NCBI GenBank assembly: GCA_965656085.1
Contig: CBFHJA010000002.1
Span: forward strand, 95,695 to 159,694
Direction: 5' to 3'
DNA from: Aliishimia sp965656085
Lineage (GTDB): Bacteria > Pseudomonadota > Alphaproteobacteria > Rhodobacterales > Rhodobacteraceae
Length of the DNA stretch: 64,000 bases
Shown: piece after piece, positions 51,481 through 59,558 of the stretch
Layout: every line of letters starts with the position of its first letter
Numbering within the stretch: position 1 is the first letter of the stretch
Notes under the pieces: model-generated
What the model saw: only the letters and a program-made list of their open reading frames with translations
What the model was told of the DNA's origin: nothing
Database searches by the model: none
Program-made: the position numbers and the translations under genes

Positions 51481-52725
51481 ATGATCACTAAACGGGCTCT
51501 CGGCTTGTCAGCCGCGCTTGCTGTGGCGCTGTCAGCAACCGCTGCTTTCGCCGAGAATATCAAAATCGCCTTCATCGACCCGCTCTCCGGGCCCTTTGCG
51601 GCCACCGGAACCAATGGTCTGCATCAGTTCGAATATGCCGCTGAAGCCATGGTCAATGACAAGGGCGGTGTTCTGGATGGACGCAACTTCGAAATCGTTG
51701 CCTTCGACAACAAGATCAGCCCCAAGGAATCGCTGATCCAACTGCAGGTCGCGATCGACCAAGGCATCCGCTATGTCGCGCAAGGCAACTCCTCGGGCGT
51801 CGCCAATGCGCTCACCGAAGCGATCAACAAACACAACCGCCGCAATCCTGAAAGCCGCGTATTGTTCCTCAACTATGCCGCGGTCGATCCGGCGCTGACC
51901 AACGACAAGTGCAACTTCTGGCACTTCCGTTTCGATGCCAATGCGGACATCAAGATGGATGCGCTGACCGACGTGATCGCTCAGGACGACAGCATCAAGA
52001 AAGTCTACGTGATCGGTCAGGACTACTCCTTCGGCAAGGCCGTATCCGCCGCCGCCAACCGCTTCCTTGCGGAAAAGCGCCCGGATATCGAGATCGTCGG
52101 GGACGAGCTGCACCCGATCGGCAAGGTGAAGGACTTCACCCCCTACAGCCGCAAGGTCATCGCTTCCGAGGCTGACGCCGTGATCACCGGCAACTGGGGC
52201 GCGGACATGCTCGGCCTTGGCAAGTCGATCATCGAGAACGGCTTCGACGGACCGATCTACACCTACTACGCGGGCGGCTCCGGCATCACGGCAGCCTTCG
52301 GCGAGGCGGGCAAGGACCGCATCCGGCTGATTTCGCAAGGCGAGATCAACCCGATCGGCACCGAAGAGGCGCGTCAGATCTACAATGGCTTCCTCGAAAA
52401 GTACCCGGACGGCAACATCGACCAAAGCCGTATCTTCAACGTGATCGGGATGCTCGCACAAGCCATCGAGCAAGCCGGCACAGCTGATGACGTGGTCGCC
52501 GTGGCCAAGCAGCTTGAAGGCATGGAGTACGAAAGCATGTGGGGCGGGACGCTGTTTATGCGTCCGCAGGATCACCAGCTGATCCAGAACATGCATATCG
52601 GGGTGCATACCGATGAGAACATCGAGTTCCCGTATGATGGCTCGGACTTCGGCATCTACACCGAATCCACCATCGAGATGGCGTCTATGGACAGCCCGAC
52701 CACCTGCGAAATGCGTCGCCCGTAA
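51481..52725 (+). CDS. ABC transporter substrate-binding protein (branched-chain amino acid/LivJ-like)
   Basis: 414 residues with a clear Sec signal peptide (about residues 1-23, LGLSAALAVALSATAAFA). The mature protein starts ENIKIAFIDPLSGPFAATG, the family-typical ligand-binding entry, and has the long two-lobe periplasmic fold of HAAT-type receptors. It is the first gene of a five-gene transporter operon. Given the catabolic genes upstream, the ligand may be a carboxylic or aromatic acid rather than leucine. Confidence 0.93.
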   Translation: MITKRALGLSAALAVALSATAAFAENIKIAFIDPLSGPFAATGTNGLHQFEYAAEAMVNDKGGVLDGRNFEIVAFDNKISPKESLIQLQVAIDQGIRYVAQGNSSGVANALTEAINKHNRRNPESRVLFLNYAAVDPALTNDKCNFWHFRFDANADIKMDALTDVIAQDDSIKKVYVIGQDYSFGKAVSAAANRFLAEKRPDIEIVGDELHPIGKVKDFTPYSRKVIASEADAVITGNWGADMLGLGKSIIENGFDGPIYTYYAGGSGITAAFGEAGKDRIRLISQGEINPIGTEEARQIYNGFLEKYPDGNIDQSRIFNVIGMLAQAIEQAGTADDVVAVAKQLEGMEYESMWGGTLFMRPQDHQLIQNMHIGVHTDENIEFPYDGSDFGIYTESTIEMASMDSPTTCEMRRP

Positions 52726-52740
52726 GGCATCGCATCATGG

Positions 52741-52763
52741 CCTGCCCCTCACGCGGGGGCAGG
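52741..52763 (+). terminator. Hairpin between substrate-binding protein and permease genes
   Basis: CCTGCCCC and GGGGCAGG enclose a seven-base loop, 15 bp after the stop, followed by a mildly T-rich stretch. In such operons a hairpin here commonly lowers permease expression relative to the abundant binding protein. Confidence 0.5.
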
Positions 52764-52860
52764 TCGTTTCTCTTGCCTGAGGCAGGCCAGAACGGCTTGG
52801 TCGGGCGCGCTTCGCCGACCCTGCACGCGGCATCATCTGGACTAAAATAAGGGGGGCCTG

Positions 52861-53817
52861 ATGGACCTCGTACTCGTCAATATCATTGATGGGCTCGTCA
52901 CCGGACTTCTTCTGTTCATGCTGTCCGCGGGTCTGACACTGATTTTTTCCATGATGGGCGTTTTGAACTTCGCCCATGCCAGCTTCTACATGCTTGGCGC
53001 CTATTTCGCCTACCAGATCAGCCTCGCGCTGGGGTTCTGGATGGGTCTCCTGATTGCTCCGCTGATCGTCGGCGTGATGGGGGCGGGGGTCGAGCGATAC
53101 GGGCTCAGACGCGTGCACCAATATGGTCACGTTCCGGAACTCATCTTCACATTCGGCCTCGCTCTGCTGATCGAAGAGGTCGTGCAGTTCCTCTGGGGCA
53201 AGAACCAGATGCCCTACGACATTCCCGAGGTGCTGAATTTCACGGCCTTCGCTATCGCGGGCAATTCCATTCCGGCCTACAAGATTTTCATGATCTTCAT
53301 CTCTGTGGGGATCTTCATCGGCCTGCTCTACATCCTGACGCGGACCCGGGTGGGGATGATTATCCAGGCCGCGCTCTCCTATCCGCGCACCGTCGAAGCG
53401 CTCGGACATAACGTCCCGCTGATCTTCATGGGCGTCTTCGGTGTCGGAACTGCGCTTGCGGGCGTGGCCGGTGTGATCGCAGGCCCGGTGCTCGGGACCT
53501 TCCCCGGCATGGCCTTCGTGCTCGGCTCCATCGTCTTCGTGACCATCGTGATCGGCGGGCTCGGCTCGCTCTGGGGCGCGTTGGTTGCCTCGCTCCTCAT
53601 CGGCTGGATCACCACCTTCGCCAAATCCTACAATGTACGGATGGAGGACATTCTCAACGGGATCGGCCTTGCCACGCCGGAGAACCTCAACGAGAACCTG
53701 TTCCGGGATTTCTGGACCCTTACCAGCCCCCAGATCGCAGATATTCTTCCTTATATCCTCATGGTGTTGATCCTGATCTTCCGTCCCCATGGCCTGTTCG
53801 GGAACCGTGACGCATGA
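52861..53817 (+). CDS. livH: ABC transporter permease, LivH type
   Basis: 318 residues with about eight transmembrane helices. GLVTGLLLFMLSAGLTLIFSMMGVLNFAHASFYMLGAY is the LivH start (seen as MLSAGLTLIFSMMGVLNFAHA). The loop GVFGVGTALAGVAGV and GGLGSLWGALVASLLIG are the permease signature. It forms the inner-membrane channel with LivM. Its stop overlaps the LivM start (ATGA). Confidence 0.95.
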   Translation: MDLVLVNIIDGLVTGLLLFMLSAGLTLIFSMMGVLNFAHASFYMLGAYFAYQISLALGFWMGLLIAPLIVGVMGAGVERYGLRRVHQYGHVPELIFTFGLALLIEEVVQFLWGKNQMPYDIPEVLNFTAFAIAGNSIPAYKIFMIFISVGIFIGLLYILTRTRVGMIIQAALSYPRTVEALGHNVPLIFMGVFGVGTALAGVAGVIAGPVLGTFPGMAFVLGSIVFVTIVIGGLGSLWGALVASLLIGWITTFAKSYNVRMEDILNGIGLATPENLNENLFRDFWTLTSPQIADILPYILMVLILIFRPHGLFGNRDA

Positions 53818-55118
53818 CCGATACAAACCAAGACCTCACCACAGATCCAGCCAAACCCGCGCAGCGGATGCGCGCTGGATCGATGACGCTGAGCCTCACG
53901 CCTTGGATCGTCGCGGCGGTGCTCCTGCTGATCCTGCCGATGCTCTTCCAGGCCAACTCGGCGATCACCATCATGAACCAGATGTGGATCACGGTGATCT
54001 TCGCGCTGGCCTACAACATGCTTCTCGGGCAGGGCGGGATGCTGTCCTTCGGCCACGCGGTCTACATGGGCGTGGGCGGGTTCGCCGCGATGCATTTCGT
54101 CAACTCCGACATGTTCGAATACCTGCCTCTCCCGCTCCTGCCGGTCATTGGCGGTCTGTTCGGCATGGGGCTGGCACTTATCGTGGGCAGTTTTTCGACC
54201 CGCAAGGCCGGGACCGTTTTCGCGATGATCTCGCTCGGCGTGGGCGAGTTGATCGCAGCATCCTCGGTGATCATCGTGGCGTTCTTCGGCGGCGAAGAGG
54301 GTATCTCGGGCGACCGCACCTACGGCCTGCCTTTCTTCGGGGTCGAGTTCCTCAAGCAGATCGAAGTCTACTACCTGATTTCCTTCTGGCTTCTGCTCTC
54401 GGCTGCGCTGATGTACCTGTTCTCGCGCACACCCATCGGCCGCATGGCCAACGCGGTGCGGGACAACCCGGAACGCGCGGAATTCCTTGGTTATTCGGCG
54501 CGCTGGGTGCGGTTCTACAGCTTCGTCGCCTCGGGCTTCTTCGCAGGGATTGCAGGCGCGCTCTTCGCGATCAACTACGAGATCCTGACCGAAGAAAACC
54601 TCAATACGGCCTCCTCGGGCGTGATCCTTCTGGTCACCTTCCTCGGGGGTGTGGGTTTCTTCTTCGGCCCGATCATCGGTGCTATCGTCTTCACGCTGGT
54701 GCAGACCGTTTTGTCACTGGAGACCGATCTCTGGGCGCTCTACGCGGGGGCCCTGTTCATCGCCACGGTGATGTATTTCCCCGGCGGTCTCGCGGGCGTC
54801 TTGATGATGCATGTGCCTGTTTTCAAACTCGGAAACGGGCGCATGTTGATCGTGCCCTATGTCAAAACGCTGCTCCCAGCAGGTCTCGCGATCCTTGGGG
54901 GGGCGGCGCTGGTCGAGATGATCTTCCATGTCCGTCACGCCTATGTGGGAGATAACGAAATGACCCTGTTCTGGACGACCTTCAACAGCCATTCGGTCGT
55001 GCCATGGGCGATTGCAGGCGCGTTGTTCCTCGGGGGGCTTTGGCTTGCAAAACGCAATGCGCCGGAACTGGCGTCAACGTGGCATGCGGCCAATGGTGTT
55101 AAGGGAGGTCAATCATGA
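53814..55118 (+). CDS. livM: ABC transporter permease, LivM type with C-terminal extension
   Basis: 434 residues; a typical LivM has about 320-360. The conserved core has NMLLGQGGMLSFGHAVYMGVG, GRMANAVRDNPERAEFLGY and GFFAGIAGALFAINYE. A further ~110 residues after GGLAGVLM carry two more predicted helices (PAGLAILGGAALVEMIF and PWAIAGALFLGGLWLAKR). The extension seems to be membrane-inserted rather than a soluble domain. It partners LivH and overlaps LivG by 4 bp. Confidence 0.93.
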   Translation: MTDTNQDLTTDPAKPAQRMRAGSMTLSLTPWIVAAVLLLILPMLFQANSAITIMNQMWITVIFALAYNMLLGQGGMLSFGHAVYMGVGGFAAMHFVNSDMFEYLPLPLLPVIGGLFGMGLALIVGSFSTRKAGTVFAMISLGVGELIAASSVIIVAFFGGEEGISGDRTYGLPFFGVEFLKQIEVYYLISFWLLLSAALMYLFSRTPIGRMANAVRDNPERAEFLGYSARWVRFYSFVASGFFAGIAGALFAINYEILTEENLNTASSGVILLVTFLGGVGFFFGPIIGAIVFTLVQTVLSLETDLWALYAGALFIATVMYFPGGLAGVLMMHVPVFKLGNGRMLIVPYVKTLLPAGLAILGGAALVEMIFHVRHAYVGDNEMTLFWTTFNSHSVVPWAIAGALFLGGLWLAKRNAPELASTWHAANGVKGGQS

Positions 55119-55894
55119 ATGCGATGACAGACACCTCGGTGCCGGCCCTGCATATCGAAGGGCTGCACAAGAGCTTTGGCAAGGCGGAGATCATCCGCGG
55201 GATCGACCTCAGCATCGGCAAGAGCGAGCGCCATGCGATCATCGGGCCGAACGGGGCGGGCAAGTCCACGCTGTTCAACCTGATCACCGCGCGGTTCGCG
55301 CCCACCTCGGGCAAGGTTGCGCTGCACGGCCAGAACCTTGCCGGGCTCGCGCCTTACCAGATCAACCGCCTCGGGCTATCCCGTAGCTTTCAGATAACAA
55401 ACATTTTTCCGAAGATGACCGTCTTCGAGAACGTGCGGTGTGCGCTGCTCTGGTCGCAGGGCTACAAGTACAGTTTCTGGAACCTTGTGGGCCGCTCGCG
55501 GGCGTTGACGGAAGGGGCTGAAGCGATCCTCGAACAGATCAATCTGAGCGCCCGGCGGGACCTTCCTGCGGGCGTTTTGAGCTATGCCGAACAGCGCGCG
55601 CTGGAGATCGGGATTACCATTGCCGGTGGCGCGGATGTTATCATGCTCGACGAGCCGACCGCTGGGATGAGCCACTCGGAAACCGACTATATCGTTGATC
55701 TCATTCGAAAAGTCACCGAAGGCAAGACGCTGGTGATGGTGGAGCATGACATGGGCGTCGTGTTCGGCCTTGCGGACCGCATTTCGGTGCTGGTCTATGG
55801 CGAGATCATCGCGACCGACACCCCCGAATTGGTGCGGGCAAATCCCAAGGTGCAGGAAGCCTATCTGGGCGCCGCATTGGAGGCAGAACATTGA
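55115..55894 (+). CDS. livG: ABC transporter ATP-binding protein, LivG type
   Basis: 259 residues. Walker A GPNGAGKST, the family Q-loop SFQITNIFPKMTVFEN, a degenerate signature LSYAEQRALEI, Walker B VIMLDEPTAGMS and the switch His in EHDMGVV. It energises transport from the cytosolic face as a heterodimer with LivF. Start overlaps LivM (ATGA). Confidence 0.95.
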   Translation: MNAMTDTSVPALHIEGLHKSFGKAEIIRGIDLSIGKSERHAIIGPNGAGKSTLFNLITARFAPTSGKVALHGQNLAGLAPYQINRLGLSRSFQITNIFPKMTVFENVRCALLWSQGYKYSFWNLVGRSRALTEGAEAILEQINLSARRDLPAGVLSYAEQRALEIGITIAGGADVIMLDEPTAGMSHSETDYIVDLIRKVTEGKTLVMVEHDMGVVFGLADRISVLVYGEIIATDTPELVRANPKVQEAYLGAALEAEH

Positions 55895-56592
55895 TCGCTG
55901 TTGAGAACATGCACGCCTATTATGGCAAGTCGCACATCCTTCAGGGGGTGAACATGAACATTCAGGAGGGCGAGATCGTCGCGCTTCTGGGGCGCAATGG
56001 CGTGGGGCGCTCGACGACCTGCAAGGCGATCATGGGTGAGGTGGAACCGCACGGCTCCGTTATGTTCAAGGGCCAGCAGATCGCGGGCAAGAAAGCCTTC
56101 GAGATCGCCAATATGGGCATTGGCTATGTCCCTGAAAACCGTGACATTTTCCCCGGTCTCACCACGCGGCAGAACCTCATTCTTGGCCTCAAGCCGGGCC
56201 AGAAAGACGGTGCGGGACGCTGGTCGATGCAGGCGATGTTCGAGATGTTTGAGAACCTCGACCGGCGCGCGGATGTGGAGGCGTCGGTGCTCTCGGGCGG
56301 CGAGCAGCAGATGCTGACGATGTGCCGGACGCTGATGGGAGACCCGGATTTCGTGATGATCGACGAGCCCACGGAGGGCCTGTCGCCGCAGATGGTGCAG
56401 AAGGTTGCTGCGGTCTTGAAAGAGATCGCAAACCGTGGAATTTCAACGCTTTTGGTGGAGCAAAAGCTATCCATCGCGCTGGATATCGCGCACCGGGTTT
56501 ACGTGATGGGCCACGGGCAGATCGTTTTCGAGGGCACGCCGGAGGAACTGAAGGCGCGCGAGGATGTGCGCAAGGAGTGGCTGGAAGTGTGA
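55891..56592 (+). CDS. livF: ABC transporter ATP-binding protein, LivF type, with Arg in Walker A
   Basis: 233 residues, starting at TTG 55891, which overlaps the LivG stop (TTGA). The Walker A reads GRNGVGRST: the usual Lys is replaced by Arg (residue 40). Other motifs are intact: LSGGEQQMLTMCRTLMG, Walker B FVMIDEPTEGLSP and the switch region VEQKLSIAL. Arg here occurs in part of the LivF family, so the protein is probably functional. Last gene of the transporter operon. Confidence 0.94.
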   Translation: MIAVENMHAYYGKSHILQGVNMNIQEGEIVALLGRNGVGRSTTCKAIMGEVEPHGSVMFKGQQIAGKKAFEIANMGIGYVPENRDIFPGLTTRQNLILGLKPGQKDGAGRWSMQAMFEMFENLDRRADVEASVLSGGEQQMLTMCRTLMGDPDFVMIDEPTEGLSPQMVQKVAAVLKEIANRGISTLLVEQKLSIALDIAHRVYVMGHGQIVFEGTPEELKAREDVRKEWLEV

Positions 56593-56600
56593 GGCGCGCC

Positions 56601-56800
56601 GCGAAAGGTTAACGGTGCGAACGTTGCGCGGCGGGGCAAATTGCGCAAAACCGCGTCAACACGGGTTAACGCCATAAAAACAAGGTACATACGCCGTATG
56701 GCTCGGCGTATGGCAAAGCGTATGGCACCTGTACATACGCACGGTGCGTTAAGGCGGTGGTTAACGGGGCGTTCGGTCGTCCGCGTTAACCTTTTGGCGG
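56601..56800 (+). repeat. MITE-like dispersed repeat, copy 3
   Basis: The clearest copy: inverted ends GCGAAAGGTTAACGG and CCGCGTTAACCTTTTGGCG; GCGAACGTTGCG near the left; core AACGCCATAAAAACAAGG (ending 56685); and GTATGGC at 56696, 56708 and 56720, exactly 12 bp apart, then CACCTGTACATAC. It fills the gap after the transporter operon. Confidence 0.82.
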
Positions 56801-56888
56801 GCTTGACGCTACAGCGGCCCGCGTCGGTCCAGCGGGCACCCACCCCCCAAGAGTTGGTGACGCGGCACGCACCTCCTATCTTGAGACC

Positions 56889-57446
56889 ATGAAACGAATG
56901 GCGATCTTTCTGATCCTCGCCTGCGCCGTGGGCATGCCGCAGCGCGTTGCTGCCGAGCGGCCCGAGGGGCTGCTGTGGAACCGGTCGGGGCAGGCGGCGA
57001 CGCTGCCGCTGTTGGTGAAGACCGATTCCGGTCAGGATTACCTGATGACACTGCGCGACACCGACACGGACAGGGAGGTGCTCGCGGCCTATCTTCGCGG
57101 CGGCGTGTTCTTCCGCGTTCTGGTGCCGCCGGGAACCTTCGCGCTCACCTTCGCCAGCGGCGCCGAATGGCAGGGTCCGGAGGCGCTGTTCGGGCCGGAG
57201 ACGGATCTTTTCGCGCTCGACACACCCCTGACGTTCCAAGCGACGGTTGCGCGGCGCGAAGGGCATATCGTGGATCTGCGCGGGGATGGTCCGGTGGGGG
57301 TCACGCGTTACGCGGTATGCCAAAGGATCGAGTTCGAGCCGCGCGCGCTCCTGCAGGCGGAGGATTTCGACCCGGACGCGCTGCGCGAACAGAGGATGGA
57401 GCCGCCGGAGCGGGATTTCGAGTTGCGGGAGCGGTTTTGCGAGTGA
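56889..57446 (+). CDS. Small exported protein of unknown function
   Basis: 185 residues. A Sec signal peptide spans about residues 1-22 (MAIFLILACAVGMPQRVAA within it). The mature part (LPLLVKTDSGQDYLMTLRD, FFRVLVPPGTFALTFASG) resembles small periplasmic beta-rich proteins but matches no family I can name. Only one Cys occurs before the last residues (CQRIEF) plus a C-terminal Cys (RFCE). It stands alone between the repeat and the palindrome at 57457. The ATG lacks a strong ribosome-binding site. Confidence 0.65.
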   Translation: MKRMAIFLILACAVGMPQRVAAERPEGLLWNRSGQAATLPLLVKTDSGQDYLMTLRDTDTDREVLAAYLRGGVFFRVLVPPGTFALTFASGAEWQGPEALFGPETDLFALDTPLTFQATVARREGHIVDLRGDGPVGVTRYAVCQRIEFEPRALLQAEDFDPDALREQRMEPPERDFELRERFCE

Positions 57447-57456
57447 GCTCGCTGAA

Positions 57457-57475
57457 GGTGGGCAGATTGCCCACC
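57457..57475. repeat. GTGGGCA-TTGCCCAC palindrome, copy 4
   Basis: GGTGGGCAGATTGCCCACC, followed by CTACG, lies between the small exported protein and the convergent isomerase gene. Confidence 0.75.
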
Positions 57476-57490
57476 CTACGAAGGGCCCGG

Positions 57491-58090
57491 TCAGTTGAGA
57501 GTTCCGAGATACCAGTCGAGATCGTCGAGGCTGTCCTTGCCGAAGAACATCTCGTCGCCCACGAACAGCGTCGGGGCACCGAACACACCCCGCGCCACCG
57601 CCGCCTCGGTCTGCTCGCGCAGGCGGTCTTTGACCTCCTGCGTCTGGGCCGCCGCCATGATCTCCGCCGCCGGAAGCCCCGCCGCCTCCAGCACGGCAGA
57701 GATCACCTCGGGGTCGTCCATCTTCTCGCCGTCATGCCAGAGCGCCCGCATCACCGTGTCGTAGTAATCGCGCTCATAGTCTGTGCCGAGGCTCGCCACG
57801 GCGCCGCGCATCACCGCGACGGTCATCACCGGGAAATGCGGGTTGAAGAGGAACGACACTTCGTAGCGCTGCACGAAGCGGGCGATCTCGGCGCGCATGT
57901 AGTCGAGCTTGGGCGGCACGGCGGCGAAGGCTGCCATCGGGGGCTGGTTGTTCGTTGCCTTGAACACCCCGCCGAGCAGCATCGGCTTGAGCACCACGCG
58001 CGCGCCATGACGGGCGGCGATGCGATGAATCACGGCGTCCACCAGATAGGCGTTGGGGCTACCGAAATCGTAGTAAAATTCAATGTCCAT
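57491..58090 (-). CDS. 2-Hydroxychromene-2-carboxylate isomerase-like DsbA-family protein
   Basis: 199 residues from ATG at 58090 (MDIEFYYDFGSPNAYLV), which is 2 bp after the SDR stop. The thioredoxin-fold start IEFYYDFGSPNAY, LKPMLLGGVFKATNNQPP, and FGAPTLFVGDEMFFGKDSLDDLDWYL are characteristic. Characterised members use glutathione to isomerise aromatic side chains in naphthalene breakdown. The SPNAY motif replaces the CxxC of DsbA. It lies with an SDR and a GST gene in a coupled three-gene operon, which suits glutathione-dependent detoxification. Confidence 0.92.
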   Translation of the reverse strand: MDIEFYYDFGSPNAYLVDAVIHRIAARHGARVVLKPMLLGGVFKATNNQPPMAAFAAVPPKLDYMRAEIARFVQRYEVSFLFNPHFPVMTVAVMRGAVASLGTDYERDYYDTVMRALWHDGEKMDDPEVISAVLEAAGLPAAEIMAAAQTQEVKDRLREQTEAAVARGVFGAPTLFVGDEMFFGKDSLDDLDWYLGTLN

Positions 58091-58092
58091 CT

Positions 58093-58824
58093 TCAGAAAC
58101 TCTCTGCATAGGGTCTGATATCCATCTCGAAACTCCAGCCATCGCGGCGTTGGTGATAGAGGTGCCAATAGGCGTCGGCCACGCTTTCGGGGCGCATCAG
58201 GCTGTCGGGGGGCAGCGCGTCCGGGTCGCGCCCCGCCGCAGCGATGCGCTCGCGGACAAAGGCGGTGTCCACCCCGGCGTCGATCACCAGATGGGCCACG
58301 TGGATGCCTTCGGGGCCAAGCTCGCGGGCCATGCTTTGAGCCAGCGAACGCAGACCCGCCTTGCCCGCGCCGAAGGCCGCATAGCCCGCATTGCCGCGCA
58401 GGGAGGCCGATGCCCCGGTGAAGAAAATCGCGCCGCGCCCGCGCGGGATCATGTAGCGTGCCGCCTCGCGGCCTGTCAGGAAGCCGCCGAAACAGGCCAT
58501 CTCCCAGACCTTGCGGAACACGCGGGCGGTCGTTTCGCGGATGTCGAAACGGACATTGCCGCCGACATTGAAGATCACCAGATCGAGCGGGCCGATCTCG
58601 GATTCGATCTGCGCGAACACCGCCGCGACCTGCTCTTCGTCGCGCGCATCGAGTGTGTAGCCATGCGCGGTGCCGCCCGACGCGGTGATCTCGTCAACCA
58701 GAGGGGCCAGTTTCTCGCCGCCCCGGCGGCCCATGCACACCGTGAAGCCCCCCGCCGCGAAGCGCCGTGCGATGGCCGCGCCGATATAGTCGCCGGCCCC
58801 GACGATCAGGACCGTGCCGCTCAC
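58093..58824 (-). CDS. Short-chain dehydrogenase (SDR), divergent type
   Basis: 243 residues. VLIVGAGDYIGAAIARRFA is an altered TGxxxGxG (GAGDYIG), VIFNVGGNVRFD replaces NNAG, FFTGASASLRG carries the Ser region and YAAFGAGKAGLRSLAQ the Tyr and Lys. These changes are typical of a divergent subgroup, and the catalytic residues are still recognisable. The 4-bp overlap with the GST gene shows translational coupling. Substrate unknown. Confidence 0.88.
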   Translation of the reverse strand: MSGTVLIVGAGDYIGAAIARRFAAGGFTVCMGRRGGEKLAPLVDEITASGGTAHGYTLDARDEEQVAAVFAQIESEIGPLDLVIFNVGGNVRFDIRETTARVFRKVWEMACFGGFLTGREAARYMIPRGRGAIFFTGASASLRGNAGYAAFGAGKAGLRSLAQSMARELGPEGIHVAHLVIDAGVDTAFVRERIAAAGRDPDALPPDSLMRPESVADAYWHLYHQRRDGWSFEMDIRPYAESF

Positions 58825-59429
58825 AGGGTCGTGGCCTGTTGAAAGGCCGGGCGTTTGGACAGCCGTTCGGCATAGGCGCGCAGGTTCGGCAGGGCGTCGA
58901 AGTCAATGCCGCTGCGGCGGGCGGAGATCACCGCGCTGCCGCACATGATATCCGCGCCTGAGAAATCGCCCGCGAGATAGTCCCGCCCTTGCAGCCGGGC
59001 TTCGAGGGGGACAAGGCTTTGGCTGAGCAGTTTGGTGGCGCGTCTGACATTCACCTCGTTCCGCTTCTCGGGTGGCAGGAAGATCGTCTCGACCGTGAGG
59101 ATGTTGATCTGCGGCATGATCATGCCTTCGCAGTAGTGCAGCCATTGCAGGTAGTCGGGATAGTCGGGGCTCTCCACCGCCGGGCGCATCCCCTTGGGGT
59201 CATAGCGGGTCAGCAGGTATTCGACGATCGCGCCGCTCTCGAAAATCCGCACCTCGCCATCTTCGAGCACCGGGACGCGGCCCATCGGGTGGACCCTGCG
59301 GTAGTCTTCGCCCCGTATGTCCGGGCCGCCGAGTTTGAGAATCTCGGTCTCATAGGGCAGGCTGAGTTCTTCGAGCAGCCATGCGATTCGCATGGCGCGT
59401 GTGTGACGCGCGTAATAGAGTTTCAACAC
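58821..59429 (-). CDS. Glutathione S-transferase family protein
   Basis: 202 residues from a GTG codon at 59429 (VLKLYYARHTRAMRIAWLLEEL); no ATG gives a good N-terminus. The GST-N thioredoxin domain has YYARHTRAMR, the cis-Pro in GRVPVLEDGE and IFESGAIVEYLL; the GST-C helical domain follows (LEARLQGRDYLAGDFSGADI). It probably conjugates or reduces electrophiles with glutathione. First gene of the GST-SDR-isomerase operon; divergent from the serine hydrolase. Confidence 0.92.
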   Translation of the reverse strand: MLKLYYARHTRAMRIAWLLEELSLPYETEILKLGGPDIRGEDYRRVHPMGRVPVLEDGEVRIFESGAIVEYLLTRYDPKGMRPAVESPDYPDYLQWLHYCEGMIMPQINILTVETIFLPPEKRNEVNVRRATKLLSQSLVPLEARLQGRDYLAGDFSGADIMCGSAVISARRSGIDFDALPNLRAYAERLSKRPAFQQATTL

Positions 59430-59558
59430 AGGTCTGCGCTCCCCTCGGCTGGCCAAGCTTTGCACGGCGGCGCGGGGAAACCAAGCGGGGAAACCACGCA
59501 TCGGCGCGTTGCACCCGGCGGCAATCGCGGTAGTCTGCACCGCAAGGGAGATACGCGC

